Positions 26,797 to 34,294 of a stretch of DNA of 64,000 nt are shown here, one piece after another (position 1 is the stretch's first letter; the number at the start of each line of letters is the position of its first letter). The notes under the pieces are model-generated. The model saw only the letters and a list, made by a program, of their open reading frames with translations, was not told where the DNA came from and made no database searches. The DNA is from Janthinobacterium rivuli. Lineage in GTDB: Bacteria; Pseudomonadota; Gammaproteobacteria; Burkholderiales; Burkholderiaceae_D. A program made the translations under genes and the position numbers. The stretch lies in contig NZ_CP121464.1 of assembly GCF_029690045.1 (NCBI RefSeq), positions 4,650,001 through 4,714,000 of the forward strand. The letters run 5' to 3'.

Positions 26797-28004
26797 CTTG
26801 GGCACGCTATGGCCACATTTTTGCGCGCCAGCCAGGCCAGCGGCAATAGTGCCAGCAAGGCAGCGGCCACCCCGGCCCACGGCGACGACGCCATCATGTG
26901 GCGCGAGACCATCAGCGCACCGAGCATGGAACCGAAGGAAATGCCGAGATTGAACGCGGAAATGTTCAGGCCCGAGGCAAAATCGACGGCTTGCGGCGTG
27001 TAGCGCTCGGCCGTGGCCAGCATGCCGGCCTGCAGGGCGGGCGACAGGCCAAAGGCGAACACGCCCCAGACGAACAGCATCACCGTCATCATCCAGGGTG
27101 AACTGATGCTCAGCGCCACGCCCGCCTGCGTGACGGCCAGCAACAGCAGCATCAGGCGCAAGGCCTTTTGCCATCCCAGGTGACTGGTCAGGTAGCCGCC
27201 CGCCAGGTTGCCGGCAAAGGTGGCGATGCCGAACACGATCAGCAAGGCGCTGGCCATGGTGGCGGAAAAACCCGTCACATCCGTCAGGATGGGCGTAATG
27301 AACGTGAAGGCGGCAAAGCTGCTGCCAAAGCCAAACGTCGTCACGGCCATCATGGTGATAATGGGGCCGCTGCCCAGGGCCGCCAGCTGCGTCATGGCCT
27401 TGCCGCCCTTGCCCTGCTGCAAACCGGCCGGCAGCCAGCGCGCCATGGCGCCCAGGCCCAGCGCGGCCAGGACCACCACGGCAAAGAAGGGCAAGCGCCA
27501 GCCCATCAGGTTGCCCAGAAAACTGCCGAAGGGCACGCCGATCACCATGGCCAAGGTCAATCCCGCAAACATGACGGAAATCGCCCTGCCCGCCTGTTCC
27601 TTGCTGACCAGGCTGGCCGCCACGGTGGCGCCGATGGCAAAGTAGGTGCCGTGCGCCACGGCCGTGATGACCCGCCCCAGCAGCAACAGTTCGAACGTAT
27701 GCGAAAAGGCGGCCAGCAGGTTACCGGCCAGGAACACGCTCATCAGCCCCAGCAGGGCCGCCTTGCGCGGCAGGCGCGACATCAGCAACACCAGCAGCGG
27801 CGTGCCGATGGCCAGCGCCAGCGCATACAGGCTCACCAGCGAGCCGGCCGATTCGATGGAAATCTGCAAATCTTTCGCAATGGTGGGCAGGATGCCGACG
27901 ACGACGAATTCAGTGACGCCGATGGCAAAAGCGCCGACGGCCAGCGCCAGCACGCCGGGCGGCATCTTGCTGGCTTGAGGTGAAACAGGGCTTGCGGTGG
28001 TCAT
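26784..28004 (-). CDS. MFS exporter, DHA1 family (AraJ/YdeA-like)
   Basis: A 406-residue, twelve-helix exporter. TM1 has FAIGVTEFVVVGILPTIAKDL, loop 2-3 has SRLPRKAAL, and TM5 has GLTLAMVIGVPFGSFLGNLMGWR. It resembles the exporter at 14464-15675 along its whole length, so the two are probably paralogues. GGAG stands 7 bases before the ATG at 28004. It is divergent from a second LysR gene (28091), which probably regulates it. Substrate unknown. Confidence 0.9.
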   Translation of the reverse strand: MTTASPVSPQASKMPPGVLALAVGAFAIGVTEFVVVGILPTIAKDLQISIESAGSLVSLYALALAIGTPLLVLLMSRLPRKAALLGLMSVFLAGNLLAAFSHTFELLLLGRVITAVAHGTYFAIGATVAASLVSKEQAGRAISVMFAGLTLAMVIGVPFGSFLGNLMGWRLPFFAVVVLAALGLGAMARWLPAGLQQGKGGKAMTQLAALGSGPIITMMAVTTFGFGSSFAAFTFITPILTDVTGFSATMASALLIVFGIATFAGNLAGGYLTSHLGWQKALRLMLLLLAVTQAGVALSISSPWMMTVMLFVWGVFAFGLSPALQAGMLATAERYTPQAVDFASGLNISAFNLGISFGSMLGALMVSRHMMASSPWAGVAAALLALLPLAWLARKNVAIACPSQAR

Positions 28005-28090
28005 GGCAGTTCTCCGGCTGAGTTCAAGTCAGCCAGTGTATCGATGCAAACGCTTTTGATATAGACTCCCATAATGGAAACACCTGTGAA

Positions 28091-29011
28091 ATGGATTCAA
28101 TAATGGCCAGGCAAGACATCAACCGCGCGTTCGAGATGGCGGTGTTTGTGGCCGTGGTGGAAACGGGGGCCTTTTCCGCCGCCGCGCGCCGCCTGGCCTT
28201 GACGCCGTCCGCTGTCAGCAAGCTCGTCAATCGCCTGGAAGCGCGGCTGGGCGCCCGCTTGCTCCAGCGCAGCACGCGCCAGCTGCACACGACGCCCGAG
28301 GGCGACGCTTTCTTCGTGCAGTGCAAGCGCATCCTCGACGATATCGATGGCGCCGAGCGCGAAGCATCGCAGGGTGCGGCGCCGCGCGGACGCTTGCGCA
28401 TCAACTGTTTCGTGCCGTTCGGCGTGCGCCATCTGCTGCCCATCCTGCCCGAGTTCGCGCGGCGCTATCCCGACATCGTGCTTGACGTCGTCGTCAGCGA
28501 CGCCATCGTCGACTTGCTGGAAGACCGCACCGACATCGCCATCCGCACGGGCAAGTTGAAGGAATCGAACCTGGTGGCGCGCAAACTCGGCGAAGACGCG
28601 ATGGTCGTGGTGGCGTCGCCCGCCTACGCGGCACGACACGGCCTGCCGCGCACGCCGCAGGATTTGTCCTCACATAATCTGCTGGCGTTCAATTTCCGCT
28701 GCCAGAACGAAACCTGGCCCTTCCTCGATGGCGCGGGCGGCACGCTGCAGGTGGCGCCGCAGGGCAATACCTGTGTCAGCGATGGCGAAAGCATGCGCCA
28801 GCTAGTGCTGGCCGGCATGGGACTGGGACGCTTTTCACGCCAGCACGTGCTGCGCGATATCGAGCGAGGCGATTTGTTCCCCGTGCTGCAGGACTACAAT
28901 CCCGGCGACAGGGAACTCGTGCACGCCGTCTTCGTGGGACCGGGTTTGCAAGTACCGGCCAGGGTGCGCGTGATGCTTGATTACCTGCTGGAAAAGGTCA
29001 GGCTGGGGTGA
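28091..29011 (+). CDS. LysR family transcriptional regulator
   Basis: A 306-residue LysR regulator of the CrgA/DmlR-like branch. The DNA-binding domain has NRAFEMAVFVAVVETGAFSAAARRLALTPSAVSKLVNRLEARLG; the effector domain follows from about residue 95 (GRLRINCFVPFGVRHLLPILPEFARRYPDI). A second in-frame ATG at 28103 is possible. It is divergent from the MFS exporter gene by 86 bases. The two LysR/MFS pairs in this window are similar in design but not close in sequence. Confidence 0.92.
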   Translation: MDSIMARQDINRAFEMAVFVAVVETGAFSAAARRLALTPSAVSKLVNRLEARLGARLLQRSTRQLHTTPEGDAFFVQCKRILDDIDGAEREASQGAAPRGRLRINCFVPFGVRHLLPILPEFARRYPDIVLDVVVSDAIVDLLEDRTDIAIRTGKLKESNLVARKLGEDAMVVVASPAYAARHGLPRTPQDLSSHNLLAFNFRCQNETWPFLDGAGGTLQVAPQGNTCVSDGESMRQLVLAGMGLGRFSRQHVLRDIERGDLFPVLQDYNPGDRELVHAVFVGPGLQVPARVRVMLDYLLEKVRLG

Positions 29012-29066
29012 ACACACATCGCGTCTTATAATCGGCACTATCATTGAACTTCCAGTGAGGCGCACC

Positions 29067-29600
29067 ATGCATGATGACTTGATCCACACCTTGCAAACCC
29101 GCTTCAGCCAGCACATGCACCGCCATCCGCAATGGACGTGGGACAAGGTGCTGGCGCGGCTGGACGCCGCTCCCGCCAGCCTGGCGGTATTGCAGCAAAT
29201 GGAAGACACGGGCGGCGAACCGGACGTCATCGGGCACGCCGGCGACACGGGCGCCGTCACGTTTTGCGATTGCTCGGCAGAAAGTCCGCTCGGCCGGCGC
29301 AGCCTGTGTTTCGATGCGGCGGCCCTGGCCGCGCGCAAGGCCAACAAGCCGGCCGGCAGCGCCATGGCCATGGCGCAAACGATGGGAGTCACACTGCTGA
29401 CGCAAACGCAGTACCGCCAGTTGCAGGATCTGGAGCCGTTCGACCGCAAAACCTCAAGCTGGATCGCGACGCCGGACAGCATCCGGGCGCTGGGCGGCGC
29501 CCTGTTTTGCGACCGGCGCTATGAGCAGGTCTTCGTCTACCACAATGGCGCCGACTCGTATTATGCGAGCCGGGGTTTCCGTGGGTTACTAACCGTCTGA
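29067..29600 (+). CDS. DUF4256 family protein
   Basis: A 177-residue soluble protein. WTWDKVLARL near the N-terminus, GDTGAVTFCDCSAESPLGRRSLCFD in the middle and FDRKTSSWIATPDSIRALGGALFCDRRYEQVFVYHNGADSYYASRGFRG at the end form the DUF4256 family pattern. No catalytic role is known. The ATG at 29067 has GAGG upstream and fits the family length. It stands alone, 55 bases after the LysR gene and convergent with the EAL-protein gene. Confidence 0.88.
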   Translation: MHDDLIHTLQTRFSQHMHRHPQWTWDKVLARLDAAPASLAVLQQMEDTGGEPDVIGHAGDTGAVTFCDCSAESPLGRRSLCFDAAALAARKANKPAGSAMAMAQTMGVTLLTQTQYRQLQDLEPFDRKTSSWIATPDSIRALGGALFCDRRYEQVFVYHNGADSYYASRGFRGLLTV

Positions 29601-29611
29601 CAACCGCCGGC

Positions 29612-31768
29612 TCAGGCCAGCTCTTCCAGCCGCAACTGCCGGCCTTCGTCGAGCATCAGCTCGAACTCGGCCGCCGTCACGGCCGGGCTGAACAGATAAC
29701 CTTGCAGCTGGTCGCAGCCGAGTTCGCGCAGGAAGCGCATCTGCTCGGCCGTTTCCACCCCTTCGGCGACGATTTCCTGGCGCAGCTGCTGCGCCATGGT
29801 GACGATGGCGCGGGCGATGGCGCAATCGTTTTCCTCGAACGGCAAGCCGATGACAAACGAGCGATCGATTTTCAAGGTACTGATGGGGAATTTCTTCAGG
29901 TACGCCAGGCTGGAATAGCCGGTGCCGAAGTCGTCCAGCGCCAGTGCCAGGCCCATGGCCACGAGCTGGTTCATGATGTCGATCACCTTGTCGGCGCCGC
30001 GCATCAGCAGGCTTTCCGTGATTTCCAACATGATCTGGTCGGGCCGCACGCCGTAGCGTTCCAGCACGGCCGCTATGCGCGCCGGCAACTGTTCATCGAA
30101 CTGGCGCGCCGACAGGTTGACGGCGATGGCCGGCATGTGCAGGCCACGGTCTTCCCAGTTGCGGATCTGGCGGCAGGCCTCGTCCAGCACCCAGGTGCCC
30201 AGTTCCAGGATCAAACTGGTTTCCTCGGCAACGGGGATGAAGAGGCCGGGCGAGACCATGCCGCGCATCGGATGCTTCCAGCGCAGCAAGGCTTCCGCGC
30301 CGACGATGCGCCCGCTGGCCAGGCTCACTTTCGGCTGGTAATGCAATTCCAGCTCCTTGTCGCCCAGGGCCAGCCGCATTTCGCTTTCCAGGCGCAAATG
30401 CTCCTTGGCCCGGCGGTTCATGTCTTCGCGGTAAAACAGGAAGGTCGATTCGATCGTCTGCCCCGCCTTGGCCACGGCCACGTCGGCAAAACGGAACAGG
30501 GCCGGCGCTTCCAGGCCGTCTTCCGGATACACGGTGATGCCGATGCTGGCACCCACGTGCAGCGCGTGGGCATCGATATTGATCGGCGCCTCGAGCAGGT
30601 TGAGCAGCTTTTGCGCCACATTCGCCGCGTGTTCGCGCTTTTCGATATGCAGCAGGGCCACGACGAACTTGCTGTTGTCGACGCGCGCCAGGATGTCGGC
30701 GTCGCGCAGGGCGCCACGGAACAACTGGCCGATGGCGATCACCAGCTGGTCGCCCACTTCATGGCCCAGAGTGTCGCTGATGGAACCGATGCGGCTGATG
30801 TCGATGACCATCAGCGCGCCATGCGTGCCCTGGCGTTTCGCTTCGGCCAGCCCCTGGTCGACCAATTGATTGAGCAGGCAGCGGTTGGGCAAGCCCGTCA
30901 GGCTGTCGTAGTTGGCCATGCGCTGCATGCGCGCCTCGGCATCCTTGTGCACCGAGATATCGGAAAACAGGGAAAACACGTGGCTGATTTCGCCGAATTC
31001 GTCGCGCACGACGCTGATGGTGACGTCTTGCGGAAACAGTTCGCCATTCTTGCGCTTGCCGATGATTTCGCCGCGCCAGGAGCCGTGCCCGCGCATGGCG
31101 GCGCGCACCTTGGCGCGGAAATCCGGGTCGTGCACGCCCGAGCGCAGCAAATCCGGCGTGCGGCCGATGGCTTCGGCCGGCGAATAGCCTGTGATGCGGG
31201 AAAACGAACTGTTGATGGAGACGATGCGCTCTTCCGCGTCCGTGATCAGCACGGCTTGCTCGCTGTCTTCGATGATGCGCGCGTGCAACCTCACCTTGTC
31301 CACGTCGGACAGCGGCTCGCTCATGGCCGACAGGCGCACGGCCATGCCGCAGGCCTTGCCGGCCTGGTCGTGGATCACGTGGCGGTGCATGCGCAACCAC
31401 GTCACCATGCCCGACTTCTTGCGCCGGCGCACATCGGTGGCCACGTCGCCCTGGGTGAAATGCAACTCCAGCACGCTCGCTTCCGCGTCGTCTTCCGGAT
31501 ACAAAAACAGGATGTGCTGGCCCAGCGCTTCCAGTTCGGAATAGCCGAACATCTGTTCGGCGCCATGGTTCCAGCCGATCAAAAAGCCGTCGGGATCGAT
31601 TTCCAGCAAGGCGTCGGGAGGCGCCACGCGCACCACGGGGCGGCTGGCGCCGCGCAGCCGCTCCAGTTCCTCCTCCAGCCGCGCCAGGGTGGCGGCCTGC
31701 TGCGGCCCCGCCTGTTCTCGGGCATCCTGGGCCAGGCGCAGGCACAGCGCAACCTTCGCCTCAAGCAT
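29612..31768 (-). CDS. PAS-PAS-GGDEF-EAL protein, probable cyclic-di-GMP phosphodiesterase
   Basis: A 718-residue cytoplasmic signalling protein without membrane segments. A short coiled region is followed by two PAS domains (about 45-165 and 170-290; FLIGWNHGAEQMFGYSE and ITDAEERIVSINSSFSRITGYS), a GGDEF domain (about 295-450) and an EAL domain (about 465-710). The GGDEF signature is replaced by DNSKF at 364-368, so it should not synthesise c-di-GMP. The EAL domain is intact: EAL at 492-494, VNLSARQF, EITES, LDDFGTGYSSL, KIDRSFV and AEGVET. It should therefore hydrolyse c-di-GMP in response to a PAS-sensed signal. Ligand unknown. Confidence 0.92.
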   Translation of the reverse strand: MLEAKVALCLRLAQDAREQAGPQQAATLARLEEELERLRGASRPVVRVAPPDALLEIDPDGFLIGWNHGAEQMFGYSELEALGQHILFLYPEDDAEASVLELHFTQGDVATDVRRRKKSGMVTWLRMHRHVIHDQAGKACGMAVRLSAMSEPLSDVDKVRLHARIIEDSEQAVLITDAEERIVSINSSFSRITGYSPAEAIGRTPDLLRSGVHDPDFRAKVRAAMRGHGSWRGEIIGKRKNGELFPQDVTISVVRDEFGEISHVFSLFSDISVHKDAEARMQRMANYDSLTGLPNRCLLNQLVDQGLAEAKRQGTHGALMVIDISRIGSISDTLGHEVGDQLVIAIGQLFRGALRDADILARVDNSKFVVALLHIEKREHAANVAQKLLNLLEAPINIDAHALHVGASIGITVYPEDGLEAPALFRFADVAVAKAGQTIESTFLFYREDMNRRAKEHLRLESEMRLALGDKELELHYQPKVSLASGRIVGAEALLRWKHPMRGMVSPGLFIPVAEETSLILELGTWVLDEACRQIRNWEDRGLHMPAIAVNLSARQFDEQLPARIAAVLERYGVRPDQIMLEITESLLMRGADKVIDIMNQLVAMGLALALDDFGTGYSSLAYLKKFPISTLKIDRSFVIGLPFEENDCAIARAIVTMAQQLRQEIVAEGVETAEQMRFLRELGCDQLQGYLFSPAVTAAEFELMLDEGRQLRLEELA

Positions 31769-31774
31769 GGCAAC

Positions 31775-31849
31775 CCCACTCGTGGGCCAGGTCAGGGGAA
31801 GATATCAGGGGCGCTGCGGTGTGTGTAATCATCAAAATCCCACTGTGGG
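31775..31849. promoter_or_regulatory. Two CCCAC/GTGGG inverted repeats upstream of the EAL gene
   Basis: CCCAC-TC-GTGGG lies at 31775-31786, just before the EAL-protein start codon (31768), and CCCAC-T-GTGGG at 31839-31849. Two near-identical short palindromes about 64 bases apart suggest a dimeric repressor or a loop-forming site. This is inference from pattern only. Confidence 0.35.
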
Positions 31850-31902
31850 GCATGGAGGTCGGGCAAGAAATACGATTGCAATACTGCGAATATGGTAACT
31901 TA

Positions 31903-31928
31903 AAAATGTTGGCGTATGTCAACATTTT
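31903..31928 (-). terminator. AT-rich hairpin downstream of the LysR gene
   Basis: AAAATGTTG (31903-31911) and CAACATTTT (31920-31928) are perfect 9-base arms with an 8-base loop, starting 6 bases beyond the stop of the LysR gene. On the minus strand the stem is followed by a short T-run, so it may be a weak intrinsic terminator; an operator is the alternative because the stem is AT-rich. Confidence 0.4.
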
Positions 31929-31933
31929 AAGAC

Positions 31934-32860
31934 CTACGCCGAATGGCCCGGCAGATGCTGCGCCAGGCGGGCAAACACATCCGGTTCGCGCATGCGCGCC
32001 ATCCACCAGCGCAGCGCGGCGCCATCCTCGCCCACGCGCCAGGCCAGATAAAACGTTTCCGACGGTTTCGGTTCTTCCACGGCCTTTTCCACCAGCAAGC
32101 CGCGCGCGATGGCGGCCCGCGCGCACGGCCCCGGCAGGAAGCCAAAGCCCAGCCCCAGCACCTGGTAATCGAACTTGACCTGCATGTTCGGCACGCTCAA
32201 GGCATCCTGCCCCAGCAGCAAGCCCACCGTGCGCGGCGCCATCTGGCGCGCCGAATCGGCCACCACCACGGCCCGGTGCTGCTGCAGGTGGCCGCGCGAC
32301 AACGGTTCCTGCACCTGCGCCAGCGGATGCGTGGGCGCCACGGCAAAGACGAAGTCGAGCATGCCGATCGGCTGCGCGATATAGCCGCCGCCGGCCGGCC
32401 CGTCGCCGGGCGCACCCACCAGCAAGTCGGCGCGCCGGTCCAGCAGCGCTTCCCACGTGCCCGACAGCGTGTCTTGCGACAGGCGCAGGCGCGTCTGCTG
32501 CGCCACGTCGTAAAAGGCGCGCACGTCATCGGCCAGGGCCACGGCGGAAAACATGGAATCGATGCCGATGGACAATTCCGTTTCCCAGCCGGACGCCACC
32601 CTGCGCACGCGGTGCTCGAGGTCCTGCGCCGCCTTCAACAGATAACGGCCCTCTTTCAGCAATTCCTGGCCGGCCGCCGTCAGCATGACTTTCGGGCCAT
32701 TGCGCTGGAACACCTGCACGCCCAGGTCGTCTTCCAGCTTGGCCACGGTATAGGAAATGGTGGACGGGACTTTATGCAATTCCTTGCCGGCCGACGAGAA
32801 CGAACCGCGGCGGTCGATGGCGTCGACGATTTGCAAGGCTTCCAGGCTCAGTCTTAACAT
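31934..32860 (-). CDS. LysR family transcriptional regulator
   Basis: A 308-residue LysR regulator. N-terminal domain: LEALQIVDAIDRRGSFSSAGKELHKVPSTISYTVAKLEDDLG; effector domain from about residue 92. It is divergent, by 162 bases, from the pirin-DoxX operon and very likely controls it. This LysR/pirin/DoxX arrangement recurs in proteobacteria. The frame ends at 31934, followed by a hairpin. Inducer unknown, possibly a phenolic or oxidative signal. Confidence 0.92.
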   Translation of the reverse strand: MLRLSLEALQIVDAIDRRGSFSSAGKELHKVPSTISYTVAKLEDDLGVQVFQRNGPKVMLTAAGQELLKEGRYLLKAAQDLEHRVRRVASGWETELSIGIDSMFSAVALADDVRAFYDVAQQTRLRLSQDTLSGTWEALLDRRADLLVGAPGDGPAGGGYIAQPIGMLDFVFAVAPTHPLAQVQEPLSRGHLQQHRAVVVADSARQMAPRTVGLLLGQDALSVPNMQVKFDYQVLGLGFGFLPGPCARAAIARGLLVEKAVEEPKPSETFYLAWRVGEDGAALRWWMARMREPDVFARLAQHLPGHSA

Positions 32861-33022
32861 TCGATTTTTTCGATCATAGGTCGCAATATTTTCCGTTTTT
32901 CTTTCGCCGAACAGGGGTCTATACTTTGTTCATCGTACAGCGAAGGGCAGAGGCCACGGCACAGCGCCAGGCAACGGTCCTTCGAAATTATCGCACATTA
33001 ACTTATAGAAACGGAGTCCACC

Positions 33023-33724
33023 ATGTTACAGATTCGTCATAGCGAAGAACGCGGCGCAGCCAACCACGGCTGGCTCAATTCCCACCACAGCTTTTCCTTC
33101 GGCAGCTACCACGATCCGCTGCACATGGGCTTTGGGCCCCTGCTGGTGATCAATGAAGACCGGGTCACGCCTGGCCAGGGTTTCGGCACGCACGGCCACC
33201 GCGACATGGAAATCATTTCGTATGTGCTCGACGGCGCGCTGGAACACAAGGACAGCATGGGCACCGGTTCCGTCCTGCACTACGGCGATGTGCAGCGCAT
33301 GAGCGCCGGCAGCGGCGTGCGCCACAGCGAGTTCAACCACTCGGCAACGGATGGCTTGCACTTCCTGCAGATCTGGATACAGCCGAACGTGACGGGCATT
33401 CCCCCCAGCTATGAAGAGAAACACTTCACGCCGGACAGCAAACGGGGCAAGCTGCGCTTGATCGCCTCCTCCGACGGCCGCCAGGGTTCGGTGCTGATCC
33501 ACCAGAATGCGGCCATCTACGCCAGCATCCTGCAGGAAAGCGAACAGGCCGAACATGCGCTCGACGAAGGCCGCCTCGCCTATGTGCATCTGATCCGCGG
33601 CAGCCTGGTCGTCAACGGCACGCCCTTGAAAGCGGGCGATGCGCTGAAACTGACGCAGGAAGCGGCCGTGATCATCACTCAGCCGGAAGATGCGGAATTC
33701 CTGCTCTTCGACCTGCCTAAATAA
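33023..33724 (+). CDS. Pirin family protein, YhhW-like (quercetinase-type cupin)
   Basis: A 233-residue bicupin. The N-terminal cupin metal ligands are all present at the same numbers as in E. coli YhhW: His57 and His59 (GTHGHRDMEI), His101 and Glu103 (GVRHSEFN). Some pirins cleave quercetin; the physiological substrate is generally unknown. GGAG lies 6 bases before the ATG. A candidate -10 box TATACT is at 32920-32925, with no good -35 element, as expected for an activated promoter. DoxX follows after 27 bases, and a LysR gene is divergent. Confidence 0.93.
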   Translation: MLQIRHSEERGAANHGWLNSHHSFSFGSYHDPLHMGFGPLLVINEDRVTPGQGFGTHGHRDMEIISYVLDGALEHKDSMGTGSVLHYGDVQRMSAGSGVRHSEFNHSATDGLHFLQIWIQPNVTGIPPSYEEKHFTPDSKRGKLRLIASSDGRQGSVLIHQNAAIYASILQESEQAEHALDEGRLAYVHLIRGSLVVNGTPLKAGDALKLTQEAAVIITQPEDAEFLLFDLPK

Positions 33725-33751
33725 TTGATAAATACAACGAAAGAGAAAATC

Positions 33752-34138
33752 ATGGAAAACAGAAGCAACGTATTGTTCCCCCTCGGCCGTGCCGCCCTTG
33801 GCGTGCTGTTCTTTGTCTCGGGCTTGCTGAAAATCGGCGGCTTTGCCGGTGTGGCCGGCTACATGGCCAGCCAGGGCTTGCCAATCGCCAATATCTTGCT
33901 GGTCGGCGTGATCGTGCTGGAAGTGGGCGGCGGCTTGCTCTTGATCACTGGCTGGCAGGCGCGCTGGGCGGCGCTGGCCCTGGCGCTGTTCCTGATCCCG
34001 ACGACGCTCATCTTCCACGCCTTCTGGAGCGCCGATGCGGCCCACTTCCAGGACCAGCTGACGAACTTCCTGAAGAACCTGTCCATCTTCGGCGGCATGC
34101 TCTTGCTGGTGGAGCGCGGTTTTCGCCAGGCCAGGTAA
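33752..34138 (+). CDS. DoxX family membrane protein
   Basis: A 128-residue integral membrane protein with four helices (LGVLFFVSGLLKIGGFAGV, ANILLVGVIVLEVGGGLLLI, WAALALALFLIPTTLIFHAFW, NLSIFGGMLLLVE), the DoxX pattern. Members are subunits or partners of quinone-linked oxidoreductases. Start at 33752 with AGAGA upstream. It is probably co-transcribed with the pirin gene and under the divergent LysR regulator. Exact function unknown. Confidence 0.9.
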   Translation: MENRSNVLFPLGRAALGVLFFVSGLLKIGGFAGVAGYMASQGLPIANILLVGVIVLEVGGGLLLITGWQARWAALALALFLIPTTLIFHAFWSADAAHFQDQLTNFLKNLSIFGGMLLLVERGFRQAR

Positions 34139-34196
34139 GACCAAGGCTGCCTGACCGGACGGGCCCGTCATCGACGCGGACCGCCCGGCCGGCGGC

Positions 34197-34252
34197 CTGT
34201 CATTGTTTTGTCATCAGGCTGACATGGCGCTGTCACATTAGCTGATTATCAT
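34197..34252 (+). promoter_or_regulatory. Double Pho box and -10 element of the phoX promoter
   Basis: Four 7-mers at an 11-base period: CTGTCAT (34197), TTGTCAT (34208), CTGACAT (34219) and CTGTCAC (34230). Each pair (34197-34214, 34219-34236) forms a Pho box of the type bound by phosphorylated PhoB. A -10 hexamer TATCAT (34247-34252; five of six to consensus) follows 10 bases after the second box, replacing a -35 element as in known PhoB-activated promoters. Phosphate-starvation control of the PhoX gene is therefore strongly indicated. Confidence 0.9.
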
Positions 34253-34294
34253 CCGGTTGCCTTTAAATCACGCAACCACAGGACATCGCAGCCC

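Noticed and set aside
29612..31768. EAL gene as a decaying pseudogene because of its broken GGDEF motif
   Set aside because: The frame is intact for 718 codons and every EAL catalytic motif is conserved, so loss of cyclase activity looks like specialisation.
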